NCBI RefSeq assembly: GCF_003627795.1
Contig: NZ_CP032684.1
Location: 2,643,001-2,707,000 of the forward strand
DNA length: 64,000 nt
Direction of reading: 5' to 3'
Source: Rhizobium sp. CCGE531
Lineage (GTDB): Bacteria; Pseudomonadota; Alphaproteobacteria; Rhizobiales; Rhizobiaceae
This document shows positions 9,913-20,923 of the stretch, piece by piece. The notes beneath the pieces were generated by a model. That model saw only the letters and a list, made by a program, of their open reading frames with translations, made no database searches and was not told the origin of the DNA. Both the position numbers and the translations under genes were made by a program. Position 1 is the first letter of the stretch. Every line of letters starts with the position of its first letter.

Positions 9913-10506
9913 ATGAAGCGATCGATGAGTGTGTCCCTGCTGCTCATGGGAACGGCGGCATTGACGGCCTGCGGCCAAAAGGAGGATCGGGTTCAGATAT
10001 ACAAGGACATCAACGCCTGCGTCGCGGGGAGAGTTTTTTCCGCTGACGAATGTCGATCTCAATTTGCCGCTGCGGAAACGGAGCGCCAGCGAAATGCGCC
10101 CGCCTATGAAACAGCGGCGAACTGCGAAAAGGATTATGGCGTCAACAATTGCCAGCCAACGACCAGCGCCCATCAATCGGGCATGGGCCACTTCGTTCCC
10201 CTGCTGGCCGGCTATCTTGTCGGCAACGCCGCCAGAACGTTTGACACTAAAGCCCTTTACCAGCCGCGAGGGAGCAGCGACTTTCGAACGGCAACCGGGC
10301 GAAGCCTTGCCAACGGCATGTTGCTCGGAAATACGACCTATGCGGCAAGAAAGAAGGACGACAACACGCAATCCTCGTCTTCGAGCGGCGGCGGCGGTGG
10401 TGGCGGCAGTAGCTTTTGGGGAACGTCTTCCGAGCACTCAGCGCGCTCAAGCGGCGCGGTAGAGCGCGGCGGCTGGGGTTTTCGTGGCTTCCATCTTTCG
10501 GGTTAA
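9913..10506 (+). CDS. DUF1190 (YgiB-like) lipoprotein
   Basis: The 197-residue product has a lipoprotein signal peptide ending in the lipobox LTAC (Cys at about 20). A DUF1190 domain follows (INACVAGRVFSADECRSQFAAA ... NCEKDYGVNNC, paired Cys), then a low-complexity Ser/Gly-rich tail. ATG 9913 follows GGGGG, and upstream in-frame codons have no similarity. It lies 11 bp ahead of a glutathionylspermidine-synthase-like gene, the same pairing as ygiB-ygiC in E. coli. It is probably in the outer membrane or periplasm. Its role is unknown. Confidence 0.85.
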   Translation: MKRSMSVSLLLMGTAALTACGQKEDRVQIYKDINACVAGRVFSADECRSQFAAAETERQRNAPAYETAANCEKDYGVNNCQPTTSAHQSGMGHFVPLLAGYLVGNAARTFDTKALYQPRGSSDFRTATGRSLANGMLLGNTTYAARKKDDNTQSSSSSGGGGGGGSSFWGTSSEHSARSSGAVERGGWGFRGFHLSG

Positions 10507-10517
10507 CAGGTGAGCTG

Positions 10518-11687
10518 ATGAAACGCGTAGTCATGAACGAGCGGCCGGATTGGAAGGCCGACGCCGAGGCCTGTGGCTTCACCATCCATTCCATGTATGG
10601 CCAACGCTATTGGGATGAGCGACACGCCTATGCTTTTAGCCTTGAGGAAGTAGAGACGAAGCTCGAGGAGCCTTCCGCCGAATTGCTGGAAATGTGCTAT
10701 GCGGCAGTCGAAAGGATCGCTTCGGACGATGAATTGATGCGTCGGATGGCCATCCCGTCGGCGTATCACGATGCGATATTGCGCTCCTGGCGCGATCGGG
10801 AACATGACCTCTACGGCCGTTTCGATCTGTCCTATGACGGAAACGGTTCGGCAAAGCTGCTCGAATTCAATGCCGACACGCCCACCAGCCTGTTCGAAAG
10901 CGCTGTTTTCCAATGGCGCTGGCTGGAAGACATGAAGCAGCGCGGCGAACTTCCGCCTACGGCGGACCAGTTCAATTCGGTGCACGAACGCCTGATCGAC
11001 GCAATGCGTGTCCTTGCCGAGCCTTCGCGGCGCATGCACTTTGCCGGCATGCTGGAATCGGAGGAAGACCTCGTAACGCTGAACTACCTTGTCGATTGCG
11101 CCGCCCAGGCTGGCTGCGAAACGAAGCTGATCGCCATGCCCGATATCGGCGTCGACGACAAACACTGGCTGATCGATCTTCAAGACGAGCGTATCGATTG
11201 CATATTCAAGCTCTATCCGCTCGAAGATATGGTCCGCGAGCCTTTCGGCCGTCATCTGCCGCTGACGCCCACGCGCGTCATCGAACCGCTTTGGAAACTC
11301 GCGCTATCCAATAAGGGGCTGCTGCCGGTTCTGTGGGAAATGTTCCCAGGCCATGAAAATCTGCTGCCTGCCTATTTCGAGGATGATCCGCGCATCGGCG
11401 ATCTCGGCGATCGCTACGTTCGCAAGCCGTTGCTATCCCGCGAAGGTGCGAATGTGACGCTTGTCAACCACGAAGCCGGTGCTGGCATATATCACGTCGA
11501 AGGACCTTACGGTGAAGAAGGGTATGTAAGGCAGGCGCTGCATTTGCTTCCCCGCTTTGGCGACGATTGGACCGTCATCGGATCCTGGATCGTTGCGGGC
11601 CAACCGGCGGGTATCGGCATTCGCGAGGACGACACTCCCGTCACGCGAGACACCTCACGCTTCGTCCCCCATTATATAGAGGGCTAG
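10518..11687 (+). CDS. glutathionylspermidine synthase-like ATP-grasp ligase (YgiC family)
   Basis: The 389-residue product matches the synthetase half of glutathionylspermidine synthase (GSP_synth). Landmarks are SYDGNGSAKLLEFNADTPTS (ATP/Mg region, about 105-124), FKLYPLEDM, RKPLLSREGANV and GSWIVAGQPAGIGIREDD near the C-terminus. YgiC/YjfC proteins are ATP-dependent peptide ligases that lack the amidase half and do not make glutathionylspermidine; the true substrate is unresolved. Start ATG 10518 has CAGGTGAG upstream. It is the second gene of a two-gene unit with the DUF1190 lipoprotein, so the lipoprotein may be the product partner. Family call firm, reaction inferred. Confidence 0.88.
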   Translation: MKRVVMNERPDWKADAEACGFTIHSMYGQRYWDERHAYAFSLEEVETKLEEPSAELLEMCYAAVERIASDDELMRRMAIPSAYHDAILRSWRDREHDLYGRFDLSYDGNGSAKLLEFNADTPTSLFESAVFQWRWLEDMKQRGELPPTADQFNSVHERLIDAMRVLAEPSRRMHFAGMLESEEDLVTLNYLVDCAAQAGCETKLIAMPDIGVDDKHWLIDLQDERIDCIFKLYPLEDMVREPFGRHLPLTPTRVIEPLWKLALSNKGLLPVLWEMFPGHENLLPAYFEDDPRIGDLGDRYVRKPLLSREGANVTLVNHEAGAGIYHVEGPYGEEGYVRQALHLLPRFGDDWTVIGSWIVAGQPAGIGIREDDTPVTRDTSRFVPHYIEG

Positions 11688-11801
11688 CTGATCGATAGCG
11701 TCAGCACAGGTTGCCAATCGTCCGCATAACTCGTCATTTGACCGCCCCATGGCGATCTCGACAGAATTCATGTCGATTCCGCGATTTATGGGGTTCCGTT
11801 T

Positions 11802-11815
11802 GCAAATACATTTGC
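11802..11815. promoter_or_regulatory. dyad upstream of carB
   Basis: GCAAAT-AC-ATTTGC is a perfect 6-bp-arm palindrome, just before TATAAG and about 100 bp upstream of carB. It could be an operator for an arginine or pyrimidine regulator. No known protein is assigned. Confidence 0.3.
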
Positions 11816-11850
11816 CTATAAGCCGCTTCTAGCCTGAAATAATTGCTCAT

Positions 11851-11893
11851 GCGCCCCGGCCGGTGATCTCCCACCCTGGCCGGTTTTTGGCGC
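11851..11893 (+). terminator. terminator-like hairpin in the carB leader
   Basis: CCGGCC (11856-11861) pairs with GGCCGG (11878-11883) across a 16-nt loop and is followed by TTTTT. Outer GCGCC/GGCGC arms could extend it. It ends 24 bp before the carB ATG. It either stops the DUF1190/ligase transcript or acts as an attenuator for carB. Confidence 0.5.
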
Positions 11894-11916
11894 AACGAAA
11901 AAACGGATGAGAGCCC

Positions 11917-15402
<3,486 letters not shown>

Positions 15403-15527
15403 CGGGTGAAATTCAATCGTGACGGGCGTGAATCAGGGTAGCCGGCTCACATTCGTCACGGCCCCGTCAGGCGGTCGAACGGGCAAGGAACTTCAACAGA
15501 AGCCTTTCCTTAAGTCTTCGAATTTTC

Positions 15528-15556
15528 TGGCAATCGTCTGTCGCAATCTGCTATAG
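15528..15556 (+). promoter_or_regulatory. probable greA promoter
   Basis: TGGCAA (15528-15533), a 17-bp spacer, then CTATAG (15551-15556). The -10 resembles the rhizobial CTATAT form. Transcription would start near 15563, giving a roughly 95-nt leader that contains the hairpin at 15580-15604. Confidence 0.45.
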
Positions 15557-15579
15557 ATGACAGAATAACGGCTCTGAAT

Positions 15580-15616
15580 GGTTCCGAAGTACCGCTTCGG
15601 GACCTGTTTTCTTTTG
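15580..15616 (+). terminator. terminator-like hairpin inside the greA leader
   Basis: GGTTCCGAAG (15580-15589) pairs with CTTCGGGACC (15595-15604) with one G:U pair and a 5-nt loop, followed by the T-rich tract TGTTTTCTTTTG. It sits between the likely promoter and the greA start codon, so it would reduce read-through into greA and release a short leader RNA. Confidence 0.6.
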
Positions 15617-15657
15617 TGTCTGCAGCAGAGCAACACTGGGAGTGAAGGATAAAAAAA

Positions 15658-16134
15658 ATGGTTGAAAAGGTACCGATGACACAGAACGGGTTCGTCAAGC
15701 TGCAGGAAGAACTGCGCTGGCGTCAGCAGGAAGAGCGCCCGCGGATCATCGAGGCAATCGCGGAAGCACGCGCCCACGGCGATCTCTCCGAAAATGCCGA
15801 GTATCATGCAGCCAAGGAAGCCCAGAGCCATAATGAAGGCCGCGTCGCCGAACTCGAAGACCTGACGGCGCGCGCCGAAGTCATCGATCTCACCAAGATG
15901 TCCGGCTCGAAGATCAAGTTCGGCGCCAAGGTGAAGCTCATCGACGAGGACACCGAGGAAGAAAAGATCTACCAGATCGTCGGCGACCAGGAAGCCGACG
16001 TGAAGGCAGGCCGCATCTCCATCTCCTCCCCGATCGCCCGCGCCCTGATCGGCAAGGAAGTCGGCGATTCCATCGAGGTCAACGCGCCCGGCGGTGCCAA
16101 GGGCTACGAAATCCTCTCCGTCACCTGGGGCTAA
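15658..16134 (+). CDS. greA: transcription elongation factor GreA
   Basis: GreA binds the secondary channel of RNA polymerase and triggers transcript cleavage to rescue backtracked complexes. The 158-residue protein has an N-terminal antiparallel coiled coil (about 1-75), whose tip carries the acidic pair in [16 protein letters not shown]-terminal FKBP-like domain follows (about 85-158, with [15 protein letters not shown]). The length is normal. ATG 15658 follows GGAG/AAGGA sequences and an A-run. The leader contains a terminator-like hairpin. The next gene, lpcC, begins right at the stop codon, so the two are probably co-transcribed. Confidence 0.97.
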   Translation: MVEKVPMTQNGFVKLQEELRWRQQEERPRIIEAIAEARAHGDLSENAEYHAAKEAQSHNEGRVAELEDLTARAEVIDLTKMSGSKIKFGAKVKLIDEDTEEEKIYQIVGDQEADVKAGRISISSPIARALIGKEVGDSIEVNAPGGAKGYEILSVTWG

Positions 16135-17220
16135 TTGCCCGTGCGCGATCGCGAGTCAGCGCATGCCAGCGATCTCAGCGAGATCGAAATCATAGCAACG
16201 AATTTCAAACGCCGGCTTTCCGGCGTTACCTCGACGATCGTGCAACTAATCCCCAAACAGGTCGAGCTTGGCTATCATATCGCCACGCTCGGCCCCGGCC
16301 TGCCGGAAGACCTGCCCAAGCTCGGCTGGCTCCGGCTCCCGGGTTTATGGAGCAGGCCACGCCGCTGCCGCGTCCGCGTCTGGCATGCACGCCGCAACAA
16401 CGAAATGCTGGTAGGCTTGCTGCTGCGCGCTGTTCTGCGCATGCCTCTGAAGTTGGTCTTCACCTCCGCCGCGCAGCGCCGCCATACCGGCTATACGCGC
16501 TGGCTCATCCGCCGCATGGATGCAGTTATTGCCACCAGCACCCGTTCCGGCAGCTTTCTCGAGGTGCCGCACACCGTCATCCAGCACGGCGTCGATCTCA
16601 ATCGCTTTCATCCGCCGGAAAGGCCAGACGACCGCATGGCGGCTACCGGCCTGCCCGGCACCTATCTGATCGGCTGCTTCGGCCGCGTCCGCCATCAGAA
16701 GGGCACGGATCTTTTCGTCAAGGCGATGATCGAGCTGCTGCCGCGCTATCCGGACTGGACGGCCGTCGTCTGCGGCCGCGTGACGTCAGAGCATCGCGGT
16801 TTCGGCGATGAGCTGGAAAAGATGGTGGCCGACGCCGGCCTTTCCGACCGCATCCGCTTTCTGGGCGAGGTCGACGACATCAAGCCCTGGTATCGCCGCG
16901 CCACCCTCTATGTCGCCCCGTCCCGCAACGAGGGTTTCGGCCTGACACCACTGGAAGCCATGGCCTCCCGCACAACCGTCGTAGCCTCCGACGCCGGCGC
17001 CTATGCCGAGATGATCGTCCCGGGCGAGACCGGTGCCGTCGTGCCGGCCGGCGATGGCGAGGCCCTGATCAGAGCGATCGGCTTCTATCTGGCCGATCCA
17101 GAGGAAACGCTTCACCAGGGCGAGAATGCCGTGCGCCATGTGCGCAGCGAGTTCGCATTGGAAAAGGAAGCAACCGCGATCGGCGACGTCTATAAGCGGC
17201 TGCTCGTCGCCAACAAATAA
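16135..17220 (+). CDS. lpcC: LPS core mannosyltransferase (LpcC/LpsB family, GT-B fold)
   Basis: The 361-residue family 1/GT4 glycosyltransferase has an N-terminal acceptor domain and a C-terminal donor domain with GCFGRVRHQKGTDLF (about 180) and the nucleotide-sugar motif NEGFGLTPLEAMAS (about 265-278). R. leguminosarum LpcC and S. meliloti LpsB transfer mannose to Kdo in the LPS inner core and sit next to greA, as here. It is a cytoplasmic-face membrane-associated enzyme. The start is ambiguous: TTG 16135 lies directly after the greA TAA with GGGG upstream, and GTG 16141 is the alternative. A RIME1-like repeat begins immediately after its stop. Confidence 0.88.
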   Translation: MPVRDRESAHASDLSEIEIIATNFKRRLSGVTSTIVQLIPKQVELGYHIATLGPGLPEDLPKLGWLRLPGLWSRPRRCRVRVWHARRNNEMLVGLLLRAVLRMPLKLVFTSAAQRRHTGYTRWLIRRMDAVIATSTRSGSFLEVPHTVIQHGVDLNRFHPPERPDDRMAATGLPGTYLIGCFGRVRHQKGTDLFVKAMIELLPRYPDWTAVVCGRVTSEHRGFGDELEKMVADAGLSDRIRFLGEVDDIKPWYRRATLYVAPSRNEGFGLTPLEAMASRTTVVASDAGAYAEMIVPGETGAVVPAGDGEALIRAIGFYLADPEETLHQGENAVRHVRSEFALEKEATAIGDVYKRLLVANK

Positions 17221-17333
17221 AGCATGTCGCGCAGAAGTGTGCAGCGGTTTTTGCGTCCGGAATTGCGAGAAACGAAGAGATAGAGTGGCTCAGAGGGCTC
17301 GTGAAAACTGAACCGCTTTAGGCGGTCAACTAG
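17221..17333 (+). repeat. RIME1-like palindromic element, copy A
   Basis: It is about 110 bp and shares GCAGCGGTTTT, GTCCGGAATTGCG and GAAGAGATAGAG with three other copies in the window. It starts directly after the lpcC stop, and its far end (CTAG) coincides with the TAG stop of the convergent glycosyltransferase gene. The 5' half is diverged (AGCATGTCGCG instead of GAGCAATTCCAGG). Confidence 0.75.
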
Positions 17334-18253
17334 CGACCAAGATCGATATGGTGGCGCTCGATGAAATCGATCATCGAACGATCCTCCACCATATCTTCCT
17401 CGATGCTTTTGACGACCGACAGGACCTTGTCTCGATATTTCGCCGCGCTGCTGTCGTAAGCCCATCCTCGCGCGAGCTTCTCCATCAGCTCCTGCCGGGA
17501 TTTCGTATAATAGTGGTTGAGCTGCAGGAACCGGTTTGAATAGAATTCCGGAGATTTTCGCGCGCGGCGCGTGAAACGCTTGCCGGCATCATTGGCCGTC
17601 AGATCACCGTGGGAACGCGTCTGGAACTGATGCACGCTGACCTCGGTCACTTCGCATGGATCGACGATGCACTTGAAATTGCTGACATTTTCTTTTGTCG
17701 TCATCGGATCGGCGCCGCGCATCGTATAATTCAGTGTCAAAGGTCCGTCCGGCGGCGTCTCGTGGCCGCTGGTGGCAAACATATGCCATGGTAGCGAGAC
17801 ATTGGGAAAATCGCCGACCGCCTCCAGCGCCTGCTCGACGGTTGCCGCTTCCTTCGGCAGAAGGAATTCATCGACATCGATGAACGCCATCCAGCGGTAA
17901 TGACCGCCGAAATTCAGGATGGCGTGCGCAAATGTGATGACCTGGCCGTTCAGCACGGCCGATGTTGCCGTATCGCGCATCCGCCCAGCCCAGGGGATGA
18001 TCGTCAGCATGTGCTCATTCAGCAGACTGCGAAGAAGAGTGCAGGTCTCGTCGGTGGAGCCGTTGTCATAGATATAGAAGTGACGAATACCGACCGCCTG
18101 GTGAAAGCGCACCCATTCCTCGATATAGCGTGCCTCGTTCTTGACACAGGCAGCGATGGCGATGCCATGGCGCCCTGCCCTCGCCTCGGGCGGATCGATG
18201 GTCAGCTTCTTGGCGTCGGACGCTTTCGGTTTCAGCCAGCGCATGAACTTCAT
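17330..18253 (-). CDS. glycosyltransferase family 2/92-like protein, LPS locus
   Basis: The 307-residue GT-A type protein (Glyco_tranf_2_4/GT92-like) has AACVKNEARYIEEW (34-47), YDNGSTDET (62-70) and the metal-binding DVDEF (126-130). The C-terminal half holds aromatic and His-rich segments (FLQLNHYYTKS) typical of this group. ATG 18253 follows AAGG. It is the distal gene of a run with the DUF115-like gene and lrp, the place occupied by lpsCDE beside lrp in S. meliloti. A role in LPS core assembly is therefore inferred; the sugar and acceptor are unknown. Its TAG stop lies in the end of RIME-like copy A. Confidence 0.78.
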   Translation of the reverse strand: MKFMRWLKPKASDAKKLTIDPPEARAGRHGIAIAACVKNEARYIEEWVRFHQAVGIRHFYIYDNGSTDETCTLLRSLLNEHMLTIIPWAGRMRDTATSAVLNGQVITFAHAILNFGGHYRWMAFIDVDEFLLPKEAATVEQALEAVGDFPNVSLPWHMFATSGHETPPDGPLTLNYTMRGADPMTTKENVSNFKCIVDPCEVTEVSVHQFQTRSHGDLTANDAGKRFTRRARKSPEFYSNRFLQLNHYYTKSRQELMEKLARGWAYDSSAAKYRDKVLSVVKSIEEDMVEDRSMIDFIERHHIDLGR

Positions 18254-18305
18254 TCCAGCAACCTTATTTGCAATCCGCGCGTGGGCTCGTCGTCTTCGGC
18301 AAGCG

Positions 18306-19214
18306 TCACGCCGTCGATTTCATGGCGAACCTGTCGTCGTAACCGAAATCATATTTCAGGAGTGCCGAAATGGGAGAATAGTTGACGAAAGAGACGCCGC
18401 GCTCGGTGGCGATCTGCCGCGCGAGCACGAGATGCTCGATGATACGGCCCTCAGCCCGCGCAATGCCGGAAAAAGCCGTATCGCCGACAGTCTCATAAAA
18501 GCGCGGCTCGCCGGCATTGGAAATATCGATCCCCAGAAAGCCGACCTGATGCCGCGCGCAGTAAAGAGCAAATTGCAGGGCCGAGACCGCGACGGACCCG
18601 CCCAGAAAAACCCCACGATCCGGCGAAATAGAAAAGCCCGCCGAACCCTCGGCATCCAGCCGCACATATTGCAGCTTCTTGAGATCGTCGAGCGAACGGC
18701 GACGGGCGCCATAGGGTTTGCGGATATCGTCGATCAGGATGATGGTCTTGTCCGCCAGCCAGCTCTTGTCGATCTCGCAAAGAGCCCGCAGCACCGCGAC
18801 GGAAAACAGACAGAGCGAGCCGGGGGCGACCTTCTTGCGCAGCATGTCGATGTGCCGCCAGACGAAGCGCTCGTCCTCGACCGCAATCGCCAACGGCTCG
18901 CCAATCGGCTCGCCCGACAACCCGATAGCGCCGTTCAGAAGAATGGCGCTTTTGGCTTCCAGGCTGCTCAGGTCGCAACCACGAATGGATGGGCCGGAGC
19001 CGACAATATGGATTGCATCGCCACAACGTTCGCGCAGCCGATCCATGCCGGCAAGGCTCGCGACTTTCGCCCCACGGTAATGCACCTCGCTGACGCTTTG
19101 GCTGCGGACGATGCTGAGCCCCGGAAACCAGTCCTGTACATGCGCCAGCGAACCGCCCAGGAAAAGGCGCACGCCGGACTTGATCAGCGACCGGTGCCAG
19201 GGGCGATCCGCCAT
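18306..19214 (-). CDS. DUF115/MptE-like putative LPS-locus enzyme
   Basis: The 302-residue protein is not assigned to a characterised enzyme. It has a Rossmann-like start HIVGSGPSIRGCDLSSLE (about 69-86) and a later FLGGSVAVSALQFALYCA ... GFLGIDIS block (about 205-235). That pair of motifs resembles DUF115/MptE-like proteins, a fold shared with some glycosyltransferases. There is no signal peptide. It starts 4 bp after the lrp stop (ATG 19214) and ends 52 bp before the family 2/92 glycosyltransferase, so the three form an lrp-led operon. Involvement in LPS core decoration is inferred from context. It could instead be a sialyltransferase-like enzyme. Confidence 0.6.
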   Translation of the reverse strand: MADRPWHRSLIKSGVRLFLGGSLAHVQDWFPGLSIVRSQSVSEVHYRGAKVASLAGMDRLRERCGDAIHIVGSGPSIRGCDLSSLEAKSAILLNGAIGLSGEPIGEPLAIAVEDERFVWRHIDMLRKKVAPGSLCLFSVAVLRALCEIDKSWLADKTIILIDDIRKPYGARRRSLDDLKKLQYVRLDAEGSAGFSISPDRGVFLGGSVAVSALQFALYCARHQVGFLGIDISNAGEPRFYETVGDTAFSGIARAEGRIIEHLVLARQIATERGVSFVNYSPISALLKYDFGYDDRFAMKSTA

Positions 19215-19218
19215 CCGC

Positions 19219-19686
19219 CTAGAGCTCCACCAGACCGAGTTTCTTGACCTGCCGGATCGTCAGCATGGTGCGCACGGTATCGACATGTTCGTTCGCGGTT
19301 AGAATTTCGATGACGAAATCCTGGAAGCGGGTGAGATTTTCGGCAACGCAGTGGAGAAGAAAATCGCTATCGCCGGAAACCATCCACGCCTGCCGCACCA
19401 GCGGCCAGGCTGCCGTCGCATTGGCAAAGGCCTTGAGATTGGCCTCCGACTGATGCTTGAGGCCGACCATGCAGAAGGCGACCAGATCGAAGCCAAGCTT
19501 CGGGCTGTTGAGCATGGCATGATAGCCTTCGATGATACCGGCTTCTTCCAGCTTGCGCACCCGGCGCAGGCATGGCGGCGCGGAAATGCCGACACGGTCC
19601 GCCAACTCGACATTGGTCATCCGTCCGTCTCGCTGCAGTTCCCGCAGAATCTTGATATCGATGGCATCGAGTTCAGCGCGAAGCAC
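19219..19686 (-). CDS. lrp: Lrp/AsnC family regulator
   Basis: The 155-residue protein has an N-terminal HTH (about 5-55, ELADRVGISAPPCLRRVRKLEE) and a C-terminal RAM ligand/oligomerisation domain (about 65-145). GTG 19686 is the start, with AAAGG eight bases upstream. It leads an operon with two putative LPS genes (4-bp gap) and is divergent from trxB across about 240 bp. The equivalent gene in S. meliloti is co-transcribed with lpsCDE and activated by LsrB, whose gene also lies in this cluster. The ligand is unknown, probably an amino acid. Confidence 0.9.
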   Translation of the reverse strand: MLRAELDAIDIKILRELQRDGRMTNVELADRVGISAPPCLRRVRKLEEAGIIEGYHAMLNSPKLGFDLVAFCMVGLKHQSEANLKAFANATAAWPLVRQAWMVSGDSDFLLHCVAENLTRFQDFVIEILTANEHVDTVRTMLTIRQVKKLGLVEL

Positions 19687-19805
19687 TTTTATTGCCTTTC
19701 TTTAATTCCCCTTCGGCAGCTTCTATATAAGGCGGGAAAATACGCAAGAAAGTTTCTCTCGCGTAACTGATTCTTACAGAGAGCCGATTTGCTCTGTGTG
19801 TAATG

Positions 19806-19819
19806 CAAGGCTGCCCTTG
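19806..19819. promoter_or_regulatory. dyad in the lrp-trxB gap
   Basis: CAAGG-CTGC-CCTTG is a perfect 5-bp-arm inverted repeat midway between the divergent lrp and trxB genes. It could serve Lrp autoregulation or LsrB. No consensus is claimed. Confidence 0.3.
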
Positions 19820-19925
19820 AATAAATGCATAAGGCAATCATAAATGAAGCGGCGGACCGTGAAATCGCCTGCTTTGGACGTTTGAAGCCGCGGTTTCCCA
19901 ATCGCTGAAATTGAAAGGACTGACT

Positions 19926-20900
19926 ATGCCTGCCCGCCACACGAAGGTGCTCATCATCGGTTCCGGCCCCGCCGGCTATACCGCCGCGGTTTATGCCGCG
20001 CGCGCGATGCTGCAGCCGGTTCTGATTGCCGGTATGGAACAAGGCGGCCAGTTGATGATCACGACGGATGTCGAGAACTATCCGGGCTTTGCCGATCCGA
20101 TCCAGGGCCCGTGGCTGATGGAGCAGATGCTGCAGCAGGCCCAGCATGTCGGCGCCGAGATCGTCAACGACCTCGTGACCGAAGTCGATACCAGCCAGCG
20201 TCCTTTCGTCGCCCGCACCGATAGCGGCCAGGTCTGGACGGCCGATACCCTCGTCATCGCGACCGGCGCCAAGGCGAAGTGGCTGGGAATCGAGAGCGAG
20301 CAGCATTTCCAGGGCTTCGGCGTTTCCGCCTGTGCTACCTGCGACGGCTTCTTCTATCGCAACAAGGATGTGATCGTGGTCGGCGGCGGCAATAGCGCCG
20401 TCGAGGAAGCGCTCTATCTCTCCAATATCGCCAAGTCGGTGACGGTCGTGCATCGCCGCGATTCCTTCCGTGCGGAAAAGATCCTGCAAGAGCGCCTTTT
20501 CGCCAAGGCAAACGTCAAGATTCTCTGGAATACCGAGGTTGCCGAGATCACCGGCACGCCGGCCAAGCCGCCGATGCCGCCGTCGGTTACAGGTGCACGC
20601 CTGCGCGATGTGCGCACGGGCGCCGTCACGGACATGCCGATCGACGGCGTTTTCGTCGCCATCGGCCATGCGCCGGCGACCGAACTCTTCAAGGGAAAAT
20701 TGAAGCTCAAGGACAATGGCTATCTCTGGACCGCACCGGATTCGACGGCGACCAACGTCGAAGGCATCTATGCCGCCGGTGACGTGACCGACGATACGTT
20801 CCGGCAGGCGATCACGGCAGCAGGGATGGGCTGCATGGCCGCGCTTGAGGCGGAACGCTACTTGACCGGGCACATGCCCGTCGCCGTGGCTGCGGAGTGA
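19926..20900 (+). CDS. trxB: thioredoxin reductase
   Basis: TrxB reduces thioredoxin with NADPH through FAD and a dithiol. The 324-residue protein has the FAD motif IIGSGPAGYTAAVYAAR (about 9-25), the redox-active C136-A-T-C139, the NADPH motif VVGGGNSAVEEALYLS (about 153-168), and the C-terminal FAD segment GIYAAGDVTDDTFRQ. ATG 19926 (MPARHTK) has AAAGGA upstream; a TTG five codons earlier is less likely. lsrB starts 23 bp after its stop, so the two are co-transcribed, linking thiol redox to LsrB. Confidence 0.96.
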   Translation: MPARHTKVLIIGSGPAGYTAAVYAARAMLQPVLIAGMEQGGQLMITTDVENYPGFADPIQGPWLMEQMLQQAQHVGAEIVNDLVTEVDTSQRPFVARTDSGQVWTADTLVIATGAKAKWLGIESEQHFQGFGVSACATCDGFFYRNKDVIVVGGGNSAVEEALYLSNIAKSVTVVHRRDSFRAEKILQERLFAKANVKILWNTEVAEITGTPAKPPMPPSVTGARLRDVRTGAVTDMPIDGVFVAIGHAPATELFKGKLKLKDNGYLWTAPDSTATNVEGIYAAGDVTDDTFRQAITAAGMGCMAALEAERYLTGHMPVAVAAE

Positions 20901-20923
20901 TGCAGCCGATGAGGGGAAACGGC

